Shown piece by piece: positions 1-9,881 of a DNA stretch of 64,000 nt (positions are counted from its first letter, which is position 1; every line of letters begins with the position of its first letter). This DNA is from Paraclostridium dentum (GTDB taxonomy: Bacteria; Bacillota; Clostridia; Peptostreptococcales; Peptostreptococcaceae). The DNA lies in assembly GCF_012922555.1 (NCBI RefSeq), contig NZ_WIPK01000006.1, positions 1 to 64,000 of the forward strand, written 5' to 3'. Below the pieces are notes generated by a model that had not been told where the DNA came from, ran no database searches, and saw only the letters and a program-made list of their open reading frames with translations. The position numbers were made by a program, and so were the translations under genes.

Positions 1-1313
1 TCATCTGCAACTACTGCAAATCCTTTACCAGCTTCTCCTGCTCTTGCTGCTTCTACTGCTGCATTTAATGCTAATATATTAGTTTGGAATGCTATATCAT
101 CTATTGTCTTTATTATTCTTCCAATTTCATTTGATGTAAATGTTATATCTTCCATTGCCTTGATCATTTCTTTCATTTGATCATTACCTTCTTGAACTTG
201 TTTTGCCGCATTTAAAGTTAAAGAGTTCGCTTGCTTTGCATTTTCTGAAGTTCCTTTTATCTTTTCAGATATTTCATTTATAGTAGAAGATAATTCTTCG
301 ATTGCACTTGCTTGTTCTGTTGCTCCTTGTGATAGCATTTGAGATCCACTGGCAACTTGATCTGATGCGGCTCCTACTTCTTCAGCTGCAGTATTTATCT
401 GTTCCATTGTCTCACTTAAATCAATTGTTATTTTATTTATAGAATTTTGAATGTATTTAAAAACCCCTATGTAATTTGCATTTGTCTCTGTGTTAAAGTT
501 CCCTGATGCAACATCTCCTAAAACTCTAACTGTATCAGTTATAATTTCTTTTATTTCTCTACTCATTTTATCCATACTACTTGATAAAGTTCCTAGTTCA
601 TCTTTCGATTCATAACTTACCGAAATATCAAAATCTCCACTAGCCATTTTATTAGCTGCTACTTCAAGTTCTTCTATAGGTTTCTTTAAACTTCTTGTTA
701 TGTATATGCATATTATTATCCCTACTGCTATGGCAAAAATACTGCTGGCTATTGATATATAAGTAGCTTTTGAAGAAACTGATTTTACCTCTTTATTAAA
801 CTCTATTCCTCTAGCCTCGGCCTTTTCATTAAGAGCTGTTGCTGTTTCAACGCACTTGTTATAAACTTCCCAATATGGTGTGTTTTTTTCAGTGATTTTT
901 ATAGCTCCATTGTAGTCTCCTCTTTCCATAGCCGATTGAACTATTTCAAATTGCTCCCTAAATTTTACAATAGATGATTCAATGTCATCTATTAATTTTT
1001 TATCTCCATCAAATGAACTTTTAAGTAACTTTATATTTTCCTCAACGCTATCAAAGTCTTCTCGTACTATCTTTCCATAATACTCCGGACTTTTTTCTAT
1101 CATTGCATTTCCCATATTCCTCCCAATAGAAACTAAATCTCTACGAATTTTCATAGTTTGATTTGTTGATTTATAAGGTCCTTCAAATAACTGATTGCTT
1201 AGCTTTTCTGATTTTCTCAGATTATTTATAGCATAAAAATTTGAACATGCTGTAATAATTAATAAAATACCAAAAGATATAATTAATTTTTTACTTATTT
1301 TCCAGTTTCTCAT
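1..1313 (-). CDS. Methyl-accepting chemotaxis protein (3' end missing)
   Basis: Transmembrane chemoreceptor feeding the CheA/CheW pathway. It begins with ATG at 1311-1313 behind a GGAGAT ribosome binding site and runs off the left edge, so the C-terminal signalling tip return is missing. In order it shows an N-terminal membrane segment (about residues 8-28), a helical extracellular domain of the four-helix-bundle type, a second membrane segment near residue 200, a HAMP domain, and the start of the signalling domain. The signalling domain includes the highly conserved hairpin stretch [19 protein letters not shown] and [10 protein letters not shown] at the truncated end. The ligand cannot be predicted. 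Two small lipoproteins lie directly upstream on the same strand behind a terminator, so it probably has its own transcript. Confidence 0.93.
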   Translation of the reverse strand, partial: MRNWKISKKLIISFGILLIITACSNFYAINNLRKSEKLSNQLFEGPYKSTNQTMKIRRDLVSIGRNMGNAMIEKSPEYYGKIVREDFDSVEENIKLLKSSFDGDKKLIDDIESSIVKFREQFEIVQSAMERGDYNGAIKITEKNTPYWEVYNKCVETATALNEKAEARGIEFNKEVKSVSSKATYISIASSIFAIAVGIIICIYITRSLKKPIEELEVAANKMASGDFDISVSYESKDELGTLSSSMDKMSREIKEIITDTVRVLGDVASGNFNTETNANYIGVFKYIQNSINKITIDLSETMEQINTAAEEVGAASDQVASGSQMLSQGATEQASAIEELSSTINEISEKIKGTSENAKQANSLTLNAAKQVQEGNDQMKEMIKAMEDITFTSNEIGRIIKTIDDIAFQTNILALNAAVEAARAGEAGKGFAVVAD

Positions 1314-1404
1314 AAACGTATCTCCTTACCCCTTAATTTTTAATTTATTTGTAATTATGATACGGACAAACGCTTTAACACTTTAGATTTTATTTAATAA
1401 AAAT

Positions 1405-1432
1405 AAAAAAGGCTTATAAAGCCTTTTTTATT
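1405..1432 (-). terminator. Rho-independent terminator after the 1440-2042 lipoprotein gene
   Basis: AAAAAGGC and GCCTTTTT arms flank a short TTATAAA loop, with A and T runs on either side. It lies between the lipoprotein stop codon and the chemoreceptor start, reading on the minus strand. Confidence 0.75.
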
Positions 1433-1439
1433 TTTTTAT

Positions 1440-2042
1440 CTATTTAGTTTTTACTCCAAAGAATTCTTTTGTGTCATTCATAAATTTAGTAAAATCTGAT
1501 TTTACATTTTCATCAACTTTTAATGTATCACTTAATCCTTGTCTAAATTCAACCTCTGATTTAGCCATTAAATCACTTGGTAGTTCACCTAATTTTTTTA
1601 TTCTAGTATCTAATTCTTTACTTAATTTTTCTGATTCAGATATTAATTTATCATTCATTTCTTTAACTTTAGGATCTTTAGTATCAACTTTTTTAAGTGA
1701 TGTTGTAAATTCATCGACTTTCTTCTTGCTTTCTTCATAATCTTTCTTTAAATCTGCTACATATTTTTCATTTCCTGGGTAATCTTTTGTAGCTTCATCT
1801 ACTCTTATTTGCTCATAACCATTGTAGTTATCTAATCTAGCCATATTACTTTGATATAACTTTCCAAACTCTGTCTTGTAATTTTCTAAAGTCATATCTG
1901 TATATTTTTTGTCTGAATTTTCAGTTGTTGATTGTGTTACCTTTTTCTCTTCTGTGTTTTGTGCTGTTTTATTTGTACATCCTACAGCTCCAAAAGTAAG
2001 TACTCCTATTAATCCTAACATTACAAGTTTTGAATATTTCAT
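1440..2042 (-). CDS. Helical lipoprotein, paralogue of the next gene
   Basis: A 200-residue lipoprotein of unknown function. A signal sequence ends in a lipobox (GAVGC, Cys about residue 22), so the mature protein should be anchored on the outer face of the membrane. After a Thr/Asn/Lys-rich linker the rest is charged and predicted helical or coiled coil, without recognisable catalytic residues. It aligns along its length with the neighbour at 2058-2639, for example KEMNDKLISESEKL...LGELPS against TDMNNDLVENSNIL...LESIPS, so the pair arose by tandem duplication. The two genes are 15 bp apart and probably cotranscribed, ending at the hairpin at 1405-1432. A role in envelope sensing beside the chemoreceptor is speculation. 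Confidence 0.85.
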   Translation of the reverse strand: MKYSKLVMLGLIGVLTFGAVGCTNKTAQNTEEKKVTQSTTENSDKKYTDMTLENYKTEFGKLYQSNMARLDNYNGYEQIRVDEATKDYPGNEKYVADLKKDYEESKKKVDEFTTSLKKVDTKDPKVKEMNDKLISESEKLSKELDTRIKKLGELPSDLMAKSEVEFRQGLSDTLKVDENVKSDFTKFMNDTKEFFGVKTK

Positions 2043-2057
2043 GATTTACCTCCAAGT

Positions 2058-2639
2058 TTATTTGTTTAATTCTATATTTAAATAACTTTTTATACTTTTT
2101 ATAGAATTTTCAAACTTATCCGTAATTCTTTCAGATATTTGAAAATTTGATTCTATATAATCTATAAAACTCTCTGAATCTAAAGAATGTTTTTCGCTGG
2201 GGATGGATTCCAAAGCATTTATCTTACTATTTATTTCAGCTATTAAAATATTGCTATTTTCTACTAAATCATTATTCATATCCGTGAGTTTTAAATCTTG
2301 CATTACCAAATTATTCATATCTTTCTTAAATCCTGATATATGCCTTTCACATATTATTAGTAAATTTTTGTATTCATCAAGATAGTCTGTATTACTTGTT
2401 AGTTCTTGATTTTTCAAAAACTTTTCAGCATTATCAAATTCTTCTATATATAGAGGTTCTATATATTTTTTATATGAATTAGTAAATTGCTCATTATATT
2501 CAAAGATGCTTAATCCATTTTGATTAACACTTTCATTATTGTTTGAATTATGATTAGTACTTTTATAAAAACTACATCCACCTAATAAAACATTACCAAT
2601 TATGATACAAATCATTGATAATATTTTAATATTACGCAT
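2058..2639 (-). CDS. Helical lipoprotein, paralogue of the downstream gene
   Basis: A 193-residue lipoprotein of unknown function. The N-terminal hydrophobic segment ends in LLGGC (Cys about residue 22), a type II signal peptidase site. An Asn/Ser-rich linker follows, then a long helical domain. The second half matches the downstream lipoprotein in spacing and in the MN-D-L...I...IPS pattern, although identity is clearly modest. A ribosome binding site (GGAAGGAG) precedes the ATG. It is the first gene of a two-gene unit. Confidence 0.83.
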   Translation of the reverse strand: MRNIKILSMICIIIGNVLLGGCSFYKSTNHNSNNNESVNQNGLSIFEYNEQFTNSYKKYIEPLYIEEFDNAEKFLKNQELTSNTDYLDEYKNLLIICERHISGFKKDMNNLVMQDLKLTDMNNDLVENSNILIAEINSKINALESIPSEKHSLDSESFIDYIESNFQISERITDKFENSIKSIKSYLNIELNK

Positions 2640-2713
2640 AAAAATTCTCCTTCCAACAGACTACATTCATATTATCCCTATAAAATCAAATTTTATTTAT
2701 CTAAATGAAATAT

Positions 2714-4648
2714 TTATTTTTTTACTTTAACAAAGTACTTTGTATGAAGAAGTTCATGTGCCTTATGACTCAATGGTTTTCCTAAATATTTATCATAAAT
2801 AGCTTGTACCGCTGGGTTTTCCTTTGATACTCTTAAATCAGATGATTTATCTATGTTGTTTAATCCCTCTGCTCTTTTTTCTATACTTTCAATTCTTTTT
2901 TTAGCTTTAGGTTGACCTCCGCCACCTACACATCCACCTGGACACGCCATTATCTCTATTGCATGGAAAAATTCTTCTTTAGCTCTTATTTTATCTAGCA
3001 TTTTACCAGCTTCCTTTAGTCCATATGCAACTCCTATTCTAAGCTTTATTCCATCTACTTCTAAGTCACATGATCTAAATGAATCCCATCCTCTTAAGCA
3101 AGTAAATTCTACATTTTCTAACTTTTTACCAGTCATGTTTTCTATTGCTGTTCTAGTTGCAGCTTCAATTACACCACCAGTTCTTCCAAATATTATTCCA
3201 GCTCCTGTATATTCACCTAAAACTTGATCTATTTCTTGATCCTCAATTTCTTTTAAATCAATTCCTGAGTCTTCAAATATTTTTATAAGTTCTCTAGTCG
3301 TTATAACATAATCTACATCATAGTTTAGACCTCTTGAAAATTCATGTCTTGATGCCTCATACTTCTTAGCTATACATGGCATTATAGCTACAGATGTTAC
3401 TTCATCTCTACTAAGCCCTTTTTCTTCTTTAGCCCACAAATCTTTAGCAACTGTAGCAAACATCTGCATTGGTGATTTTGCACTTGATGGAACATCTAAC
3501 ATATCTCCGTAGTTTTGTTCTATAAATTTAACCCAAGCAGGACAACAAGATGTAAGTATTGGAAGCTTAACATCTTCATCCCCTGCGAAGTGTTTTTCTA
3601 ATCTTTCTTGTAGTTCCGCTGCTTCTTCCATTATTGTAAGGTCTGCTGCCCAAGTAGTATCAAATACATAGTCTACACCTAACTTTCTAAGTGCAGCAGC
3701 AATTTTCTTCTCAACATTTGTCCCTGGTTCAAATCCAAATGCTTCTCCTATAGCTACCCTTATAGCTGGTGCCATTTGAGTAATTACAATTTTATTAGGA
3801 GTAGCTAAATCTCTTAAAAATTTAAGAGTATTATCTCCAGCAGTTATTGCATCAACTGGGCATGATGCTATACATTGCCCACAATGAGTACATCTATTGT
3901 AGTCAATATAGTGTTGTTCTTTTCTTTCTCCTACTATACAATCAACAGGACAAGCTCTTTTGCACGCTCCACATCCTATACATTTACCTGTTATTGTAAG
4001 CTTAACAAGATTATTACATTGAGCTGTATAGCACTTTTCATCTTCTATATGTTCTTCTATTTCTTCATAAAACTTATCTATTATTTCTTGCATTATATTG
4101 TGTTTTTGATTTAAAGTATCTTTTACTTCATTTGCAAGTTCCCTTAATATGAAAATATCTCTCATATTAGATCTACCTTTACTAATTCTATCTAATATCT
4201 TCCACATTTCCATTATTTCGTTTTTAACTTTTGCATATTTTTTAAATTTATCATCTTTCATTTTTCCCATTAAGAAATCTATGTAGAATTTAGCATACTG
4301 AACTATACAGTCTTCTTGAGAAAGAATTATTATGGTTCTACTACACTCTGAATTAAACAAAGTAAAGTCTAGTTCTTTGTCTAAACTATCCTCTGTTAAA
4401 AAACCTCCAAATGGAATTCCTAATTGAGCTGCTTTAAAATCTCTATTTTTTATTATTCCTCCAGCTAAATCTATAATATCCTTAAGTGTTGCACTTTCCG
4501 GAACTTCTATAATTCCGGGGTTATTTATTTTACCTGAAATAGCAATCTTTCTACTACTATCAGTAATTTGCTTTAGCTCTTCTTCACTAAACACTGTGAA
4601 AACAGATCCCAATGAACTTTGAATTATTGTTGATTTATTATCTCCCAT
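2714..4648 (-). CDS. [FeFe] hydrogenase with NuoF-derived N-terminal domain
   Basis: Iron-only hydrogenase (644 residues), catalysing reversible proton reduction to H2. The C-terminal H-cluster domain has all three signatures: L1 TSCCPAW (about 366-372), L2 MPCIAKK (423-429) and L3 MACPGGCVGGGGQP (567-580), followed by the small-subunit-type tail. Upstream are two 4Fe-4S ferredoxin motifs, with cysteines at 223/226/229/233 and 253/256/259/263. Residues about 34-205 resemble the SLBB plus 4Fe-4S region of NADH dehydrogenase NuoF (AAQLGIPFGGFL, then a helical bundle). The cysteines that bind the NuoF N3 cluster are absent, and there is no FMN/NADH domain. The enzyme therefore probably takes electrons from ferredoxin or another partner rather than directly from NADH. 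No maturases (HydE/F/G) are in the window. It appears monocistronic. Confidence 0.95.
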   Translation of the reverse strand: MGDNKSTIIQSSLGSVFTVFSEEELKQITDSSRKIAISGKINNPGIIEVPESATLKDIIDLAGGIIKNRDFKAAQLGIPFGGFLTEDSLDKELDFTLFNSECSRTIIILSQEDCIVQYAKFYIDFLMGKMKDDKFKKYAKVKNEIMEMWKILDRISKGRSNMRDIFILRELANEVKDTLNQKHNIMQEIIDKFYEEIEEHIEDEKCYTAQCNNLVKLTITGKCIGCGACKRACPVDCIVGERKEQHYIDYNRCTHCGQCIASCPVDAITAGDNTLKFLRDLATPNKIVITQMAPAIRVAIGEAFGFEPGTNVEKKIAAALRKLGVDYVFDTTWAADLTIMEEAAELQERLEKHFAGDEDVKLPILTSCCPAWVKFIEQNYGDMLDVPSSAKSPMQMFATVAKDLWAKEEKGLSRDEVTSVAIMPCIAKKYEASRHEFSRGLNYDVDYVITTRELIKIFEDSGIDLKEIEDQEIDQVLGEYTGAGIIFGRTGGVIEAATRTAIENMTGKKLENVEFTCLRGWDSFRSCDLEVDGIKLRIGVAYGLKEAGKMLDKIRAKEEFFHAIEIMACPGGCVGGGGQPKAKKRIESIEKRAEGLNNIDKSSDLRVSKENPAVQAIYDKYLGKPLSHKAHELLHTKYFVKVKK

Positions 4649-4735
4649 TTTGAACTCTCCTTAAATAGAAATTAAATTTACATTATTAATTAACTTCTCC
4701 ATTATTGTAACATAATATTCCAATTAATTTTTGTA

Positions 4736-4779
4736 AAAAAAAAGTTAAGTTGAAACATAATGTCTCAACTTAACTTTTT
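4736..4779 (-). terminator. Terminator at the end of the ispG operon
   Basis: A GTTAAGTTGA / TCAACTTAAC inverted repeat flanked by A and T runs, immediately after the ispG stop codon at 4781. It ends the long cdsA-to-ispG unit and separates it from the hydrogenase gene. Confidence 0.85.
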
Positions 4780-4780
4780 A

Positions 4781-5842
4781 TTATTTATTAAATTTATCTA
4801 TCTCATTCAACAACTCTTCAACTAAGTTATCGCCCTTTATTTTTCTGATTATTTCACCTTTTTTAAATAATAATCCTTCCCCTTTTCCTCCTGCAATTCC
4901 TATATCTGCTTCTTTAGCTTCTCCAGGACCGTTAACTGCACATCCCATTATAGCAACAGTCATATCCTTATCTACTTTATTGATTTTTTCTTCAACTTCA
5001 TTTACTACACTTATAAGATCTATATTACATCTTCCACATGTTGGGCAAGATATAACCTTTATTTTATCATTTAGTAAATCCAAGCTTCTAAGTATCTCTT
5101 TACCTACTATAACTTCTTCTGTAGGGTCTCCTGTCAGAGATATTCTTATAGTATCTCCTATTCCTTTTAATAAAAGAGCACCTACTCCTATAGAAGATTT
5201 TATAGTTCCTTTTTTTACACTTCCTGATTCTGTTATCCCTATATGAAGAGGGTAATCAACTTTTTTAGATATAAGTTCATATGCCGCTATAGTTTTGTAA
5301 ATATCAGATGATTTAAGCGATATAACAATATTGCAAAAATCTAAATCTTCAAGTATTTTAACATGCCCAAGAGCACTTTCTACAAGAGCTTCAGCTGTAG
5401 CAGATCCATACTTTTCTAGAAGTTCTTTTTCTAATGAACCTCCATTTACACCTATTCTTATTTTAAGATTTTTTTCTTTACATTTATTTACAACCATCTT
5501 AACTTTCTCTATACTACCTATATTTCCTGGGTTAATTCTAACTCCATCAACCCCTTGGTCAATAGCCTCTAAAGCTAACCTATGGTCAAAATGTATATCT
5601 GCAATCACAGGTATATTTACATTTTTCTTAATTTCACCTATATTTTTAGCAGCTTCCATATCTGGAACAGCGACTCTAACTACATCACATCCAACTTCTT
5701 CTAATCTTTTAATTTGCTCTATTGTAGCTTTTGCATCTCTTGTATCTGTATTTGTCATAGATTGTATAGATATAGGATTATTCCCACCTATCTTTAAACT
5801 TCCTACACTAACTTCTCTACTAAGTCTTCTTTCGTAACTCAT
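4781..5842 (-). CDS. ispG: 4-hydroxy-3-methylbut-2-en-1-yl diphosphate synthase IspG (GcpE)
   Basis: Penultimate step of the MEP isoprenoid pathway, converting MEcPP to HMBPP with a 4Fe-4S cluster. I chose ATG 5842 (353 residues) because it has a ribosome binding site (GAAGGTGAG). The frame stays open back to 5884 inside the rseP end, but that gives an atypical N-terminal extension. A TIM-barrel half is followed by the Fe-S domain. The cluster ligands are visible as CPTC (Cys266, Cys269) and MGC (Cys301), with Glu308 in the NGPGE motif. It is the last gene of the dxr-rseP-ispG unit, so two enzymes of the same pathway are cotranscribed. Confidence 0.97.
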   Translation of the reverse strand: MSYERRLSREVSVGSLKIGGNNPISIQSMTNTDTRDAKATIEQIKRLEEVGCDVVRVAVPDMEAAKNIGEIKKNVNIPVIADIHFDHRLALEAIDQGVDGVRINPGNIGSIEKVKMVVNKCKEKNLKIRIGVNGGSLEKELLEKYGSATAEALVESALGHVKILEDLDFCNIVISLKSSDIYKTIAAYELISKKVDYPLHIGITESGSVKKGTIKSSIGVGALLLKGIGDTIRISLTGDPTEEVIVGKEILRSLDLLNDKIKVISCPTCGRCNIDLISVVNEVEEKINKVDKDMTVAIMGCAVNGPGEAKEADIGIAGGKGEGLLFKKGEIIRKIKGDNLVEELLNEIDKFNK

Positions 5843-5873
5843 AATCTCACCTTCACTTTCTAGTAAAACGTTG

Positions 5874-6893
5874 CTACATTCCAACTAATCTAACTATGTC
5901 TTTATATGTTACAAATAACATAAACACCATTAATGCTCCAAATCCAATTAGATTTACCATACCTTCTTTTTCTGGATCTATCTTTTTCCCACCTCTTAAA
6001 AACTCTATAAATAAGAAGAATAATCTTCCTCCATCAAGAGCTGGTATAGGAAGTAAATTCAATACTCCTAAGTTTAAACTTATTACAGCTGCTAAATATA
6101 ACACATTAATTACACCTACTTTTGTAGCATCTGCAACTATGCTTATTACACCTATAGGTCCTGCAACTGACCCTTCTAATCCACCTGGTAAATTTCCTGT
6201 TATTAATTTACCTAAAAATGCAATCATTTGACTTAACATAGCTATTGTTGATTTTATAGCCATTCCAAATGATCCCAGAATATCTTTTTTATTTTCTGGA
6301 TATATACCTATTATATAGTTACCCTCTTTAGACTCTGGAGTAACCTCTATTTCTTTTTCTTTTCCATTTCTATCAATAGTTAATTTTAACTCTTTTCCCT
6401 TAGAATCTTGAATGTTTTTGCTTAACTCATTCCAATTTTTTATATCATTACCATTGATTTCAGTTACAGTATCCCCAGCTTGAATACCAGCTTTTTGAGC
6501 AACACTTCCATTTATAACTTCTTTCAATGTTGTGCTTGGCATTCCTTGATACATGTATATACCAGCTAAAATCACAGCTGTAAGTAATATATTAAAAAAT
6601 GGTCCTGCAAATAATATACTTGCCCTTTGAAGTATACTCTTATTTCCAAATGCTCTTGGATCATTCGAGTCTCCATCTTCACCTTCCATAGCAACATATC
6701 CTCCAAGAGGAAGTAGCCTTATGCTATATACGGTTTCACCTTTTTTAAAGCTATATATTTTCGGTCCCATACCAATAGCAAATTCATGAATTCTAACACC
6801 TGCTTTTTTTGCAAATAAAAAGTGTCCAAGTTCATGAATAAAAACTATCACACCAAAAGCTAAAATAGCTATTAATATAGTTATTATATTCAT
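5874..6893 (-). CDS. rseP: Site-2 intramembrane metalloprotease RseP
   Basis: Zinc-dependent intramembrane protease (339 residues) of the RseP/RasP family, cleaving membrane-anchored substrates such as anti-sigma factors and signal-peptide remnants. The HELGH zinc motif is at residues 20-24 in the first membrane helix. A single PDZ domain occupies about residues 120-205. The second active-site motif, [12 protein letters not shown], supplies Asp287 in the third membrane segment, and a last helix follows. It lies 12 bp downstream of dxr and about 30 bp upstream of ispG, in the usual Firmicute order. Confidence 0.96.
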   Translation of the reverse strand: MNIITILIAILAFGVIVFIHELGHFLFAKKAGVRIHEFAIGMGPKIYSFKKGETVYSIRLLPLGGYVAMEGEDGDSNDPRAFGNKSILQRASILFAGPFFNILLTAVILAGIYMYQGMPSTTLKEVINGSVAQKAGIQAGDTVTEINGNDIKNWNELSKNIQDSKGKELKLTIDRNGKEKEIEVTPESKEGNYIIGIYPENKKDILGSFGMAIKSTIAMLSQMIAFLGKLITGNLPGGLEGSVAGPIGVISIVADATKVGVINVLYLAAVISLNLGVLNLLPIPALDGGRLFFLFIEFLRGGKKIDPEKEGMVNLIGFGALMVFMLFVTYKDIVRLVGM

Positions 6894-6905
6894 ATTTTCA
6901 CCATC

Positions 6906-8057
6906 CTATTTTATACACTGTTTTACAAACTCACGGCTCCAATTGTCTATATGTAATATCTCTTCTAATGTCGGTTTTTCTATACTTTTATGTGCTTCTA
7001 ACGTTTTTTCAATATACTTAGGAATATCGTAAAACTTAATTTTATCTTCTAAGAATTCATTTACTAAAACTTCATTTGCCGCATTTAATACTGCACAATA
7101 TGTACCTCCCATTTTTAAACTATCATAAGCTAGTTTCAAGCATGGGAATGTATTTAAATCTGGCTTTTCAAATGTTAAACTGCTTAGTTTAGAAAAATCT
7201 AATCTTTCAAAATCATTAAGTAGTCTATTTGGATATGTTAGAGCATACTGTATAGGTAATTTCATATCAGGGCATCCCATCTGAGCAATTATAGAACTAT
7301 CTACAAACTGAACCATAGAATGTATTATACTTTGGGGGTGAACCACTACATCTATTTTATCCGGTTCTACATTAAATAACCATTTAGCTTCTATAACTTC
7401 TAATCCTTTATTCATAAGAGTTGATGAGTCTATGCTGATTTTTCTTCCCATACTCCAATTCGGATGTTTTAATGCTTCATTTTTAGTTACATGTTCTAGT
7501 TCTTGCTTAGATTTACCTCTAAATGGTCCTCCTGATGCAGTTAAAATTATACTATCTATTTCTTTGTTATTTTCACCATTTAAACATTGAAATATAGCAC
7601 TATGTTCACTATCTACAGGAAGTATATCTACATTTCTTTTCTTAGCTTCTTCCATTACTAATTGACCTGCTGTAACTAAAGTTTCTTTGTTTGCAAGTGC
7701 TATAGTCTTACCTTTTTTTATTGCCTCGAGAGTAGGCACTAAACCTATCATACCTACTATAGCAGTTAAAAGTACATCTATTTCATCTAAAGATGATATT
7801 TGTACCAAGCCTTCCATTCCACTTAAAACTTTTATATCTATATCGCTTGGTATCATATTTTTTAATGCTTTAGCACTATCTTCATCGTATACAGCAACAT
7901 ACTTTGGTTTAAATTCAGTTATTTGTTCTAATAATAAATTTATGCTACTATTTGCAGATATAGCTACTACTTCAAACTTATCTTTATTTTTTCTCACTAC
8001 ATCTAACGTTTGAGTTCCTATAGAACCTGTTGACCCCAATATTGATATTCTTTTCAT
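6906..8057 (-). CDS. dxr: 1-deoxy-D-xylulose 5-phosphate reductoisomerase
   Basis: First committed enzyme of the MEP pathway, converting DXP to MEP with NADPH and a divalent metal. At 383 residues it has the normal length. It begins with the Rossmann nucleotide motif [13 protein letters not shown] (residues 7-19). The metal and substrate region includes [13 protein letters not shown], and the conserved stretches ASGGPFRG and HPNWSMG(R)[11 protein letters not shown] are present. It is placed between cdsA and rseP. Confidence 0.97.
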   Translation of the reverse strand: MKRISILGSTGSIGTQTLDVVRKNKDKFEVVAISANSSINLLLEQITEFKPKYVAVYDEDSAKALKNMIPSDIDIKVLSGMEGLVQISSLDEIDVLLTAIVGMIGLVPTLEAIKKGKTIALANKETLVTAGQLVMEEAKKRNVDILPVDSEHSAIFQCLNGENNKEIDSIILTASGGPFRGKSKQELEHVTKNEALKHPNWSMGRKISIDSSTLMNKGLEVIEAKWLFNVEPDKIDVVVHPQSIIHSMVQFVDSSIIAQMGCPDMKLPIQYALTYPNRLLNDFERLDFSKLSSLTFEKPDLNTFPCLKLAYDSLKMGGTYCAVLNAANEVLVNEFLEDKIKFYDIPKYIEKTLEAHKSIEKPTLEEILHIDNWSREFVKQCIK

Positions 8058-8101
8058 TGCCTTTGTATTCCTTTCTGATAATTTAAATATTATACAATTA
8101 A

Positions 8102-8123
8102 AGCTTCAGAAACCCCTGAAGCT
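8102..8123 (-). other. Hairpin at the cdsA stop codon
   Basis: An 8-bp perfect stem (AGCTTCAG / CTGAAGCT) overlaps the cdsA TAG codon and is followed on the minus strand by TTTAATT. It could be a weak terminator or an mRNA end-protecting structure between cdsA and dxr (64 bp apart). Confidence 0.45.
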
Positions 8124-8898
8124 AAATAAATAAATATATTGCATAATAAACAAATGGTGCTACTAGTATAACACTATCAAATCTATCTAATATACCACCA
8201 TGTCCTGGTATTAATTTTCCATAATCTTTTATTCCTACGTATCTTTTTATAGCTGATGCAAATAGATCTCCAAATTGTGCTACAATACTTCCTATACTTC
8301 CCACTAAAACCATGTGGGGTATATCTAACTTAAAGATATAGCCAAATATTACACAACAAATTGTAGATCCTAAAATTCCACCAATACTGCCTTCGATTGT
8401 CTTTTTAGGACTTATTGTAGGTATTAGTTTGTGTTTTCCAAATAAATACCCACTAAAATATGCAAATGTATCTGTCATGAATGATATAATAAATATCAAC
8501 CATACATAAATTGCACCTAATTTAAAATCATTAATTGTTAAAACTATATAATCTAAGAATATAGGAACATAAAATATCCCTATAAATGTTATAGAAAAAT
8601 CTATAATATTTTTCTTGCCTGATAAAATATAAATTATTCCTACCAAAAATAGTAAAAATACAATTACATATGTGTATTCATTTTTCAAATTTAAAATATG
8701 CTTTAAAGACAAGTATACGGCAAATAAATATCCTAAAATACTTATAGGTTGTATATTTTTACTTTTAAATGCCTTATAAAACTCATCCAATGCAATAATT
8801 CCTATAATAGCTTCTGCTATATATAGTGGTAGCCCCCCATATATTACAAATAGTAATAATGGTATTAGCGCTAATGCAGCAATGATTCTTACAACCAT
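8122..8898 (-). CDS. cdsA: Phosphatidate cytidylyltransferase
   Basis: Makes CDP-diacylglycerol from CTP and phosphatidic acid, the precursor of the acidic phospholipids. It is an integral membrane protein of 258 residues with about seven or eight hydrophobic segments. The family signature lies near the C-terminus (KRYVGIKDYGKLIPGHGGILDR), with the conserved lysine, aspartates and HGG. Another conserved patch is SPKKTIEGSIGG. The ATG follows a GGAGA site. It sits directly downstream of uppS (12 bp). Confidence 0.96.
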   Translation of the reverse strand: MVVRIIAALALIPLLLFVIYGGLPLYIAEAIIGIIALDEFYKAFKSKNIQPISILGYLFAVYLSLKHILNLKNEYTYVIVFLLFLVGIIYILSGKKNIIDFSITFIGIFYVPIFLDYIVLTINDFKLGAIYVWLIFIISFMTDTFAYFSGYLFGKHKLIPTISPKKTIEGSIGGILGSTICCVIFGYIFKLDIPHMVLVGSIGSIVAQFGDLFASAIKRYVGIKDYGKLIPGHGGILDRFDSVILVAPFVYYAIYLFI

Positions 8899-8910
8899 AA
8901 AATAATCTCC

Positions 8911-9645
8911 TTACTTAAGTCCACCAAACCTTCTATCTCTACTTTGGTAAACATATATAGCTTTCCTTACTTCATTCCCATCGAAGTCAGGCCAGTATAC
9001 ATCTGTAAAATAAAATTCTGAATATGCAATTTCCCATAATAAGAAGTTACTTATTCTCTGTTCACCACTAGTTCTTATAATTAAGTCTGGGTCCGGTATA
9101 GACTTAGTGCTTAAATATTTTGTTATAGTATCTTCAGTTATATCTTCTATATCTATTTTACCACTTTTACAATTTTTTACTATATCTACAACTGCATTTT
9201 TTATATCATTTCTACTACCATAATTTAATGCTATATTTAAGTTTAATCCAGTATTATCTTTAGTTATATCAATTGCATTTTTTATAGCATCTAGAGATTT
9301 ACCAGGTAATACATCTATATCACCAATAGTTGTTATTTTTACATTATTTTTATGTAGTTCTTTAAGCTCTTTGTTTAGATATGTATATAGTAGGTTCATT
9401 AAAGCATCTACCTCTAACTTTGGTCTTTTCCAATTTTCTGTAGAAAATGCATATAAAGTTAAGTGCTTTACCCCTAATGCTGAACACTCTTTAGTTACAG
9501 CTCTTATAGCTTCAACTCCAGCTTTATGACCCACTGTTCTTGGAAGGAGTCTTTCTTTTGCCCATCTCCCATTCCCGTCCATTATTATTGCTATATGAGT
9601 AGGTACGTTACTTAAGTTTATGTCATATATAGTGTTTTTATTCAT
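8911..9645 (-). CDS. uppS: Undecaprenyl diphosphate synthase (cis-prenyltransferase)
   Basis: Builds the C55 lipid carrier for peptidoglycan and wall polymers from FPP and IPP (244 residues). Conserved region I, MDGNGRWA, carries the catalytic Asp23. Later motifs are FSTENWKRP and the IPP-binding RTSGEQRISNFLLWEIAYSE, the last close to the consensus. A GGGAGG ribosome binding site precedes the ATG. It is grouped with cdsA, dxr, rseP and ispG in one lipid and isoprenoid unit. Confidence 0.97.
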   Translation of the reverse strand: MNKNTIYDINLSNVPTHIAIIMDGNGRWAKERLLPRTVGHKAGVEAIRAVTKECSALGVKHLTLYAFSTENWKRPKLEVDALMNLLYTYLNKELKELHKNNVKITTIGDIDVLPGKSLDAIKNAIDITKDNTGLNLNIALNYGSRNDIKNAVVDIVKNCKSGKIDIEDITEDTITKYLSTKSIPDPDLIIRTSGEQRISNFLLWEIAYSEFYFTDVYWPDFDGNEVRKAIYVYQSRDRRFGGLK

Positions 9646-9669
9646 AAACTACCTCCCAATAAAATTTTC

Positions 9670-9692
9670 TGACTCCTATTTTAAGGAGTCAG
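9670..9692 (-). terminator. Hairpin overlapping the end of the small gene before uppS
   Basis: A perfect 9-bp stem CTGACTCCT / AGGAGTCAG with a 5-base loop spans the stop codon of the 9676-9879 gene. On the minus strand it is followed by AAAATTTTATT, so the U-tract is poor. Partial termination or an RNA processing site between frr and uppS is more likely than a full stop. Confidence 0.55.
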
Positions 9693-9879
9693 CAAAGTAT
9701 GTTTGTATTATTTCTATACTATTTCTTACTTTAGATATTTTAATAACTCTGGGAATAATTAAAGTATCTTGATCTTTGTAACCATTTATAGTAGTTATAG
9801 TATATTGTTTATTTTCTTTTTTAAAAAAGCTCTCTACTTCTTCAGTATGAAGTCCTAATAAGTTATAATAACTTTCCAA
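9676..9879 (-). CDS. Small conserved-position protein between frr and uppS
   Basis: A 67-residue protein I do not recognise. It starts at TTG 9879, two bases after the frr stop, so it is translationally close to frr. The only Shine-Dalgarno candidate is the weak GGCGGT at the end of frr. The sequence has no signal or membrane segment. It reads as an alpha/beta fold with an acidic-aromatic N-terminus and a basic, Ile/Val-rich middle (IIPRVIKISKVRN). Ribosome-recycling or cell-envelope links are suggested only by position. Confidence 0.65.
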   Translation of the reverse strand: MESYYNLLGLHTEEVESFFKKENKQYTITTINGYKDQDTLIIPRVIKISKVRNSIEIIQTYFADSLK

Positions 9880-9881
9880 TA

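Noticed and set aside
2714-4648. NADH-dependent bifurcating hydrogenase subunit
   Set aside because: Although the N-terminus resembles NuoF, the FMN/NADH domain and cluster cysteines are missing and no HydB/HydC-type genes are near.
8102-8123. True terminator splitting cdsA from dxr
   Set aside because: The U-tract is short and the gene order suggests a single operon, so I treat it as a weak or processing hairpin only.
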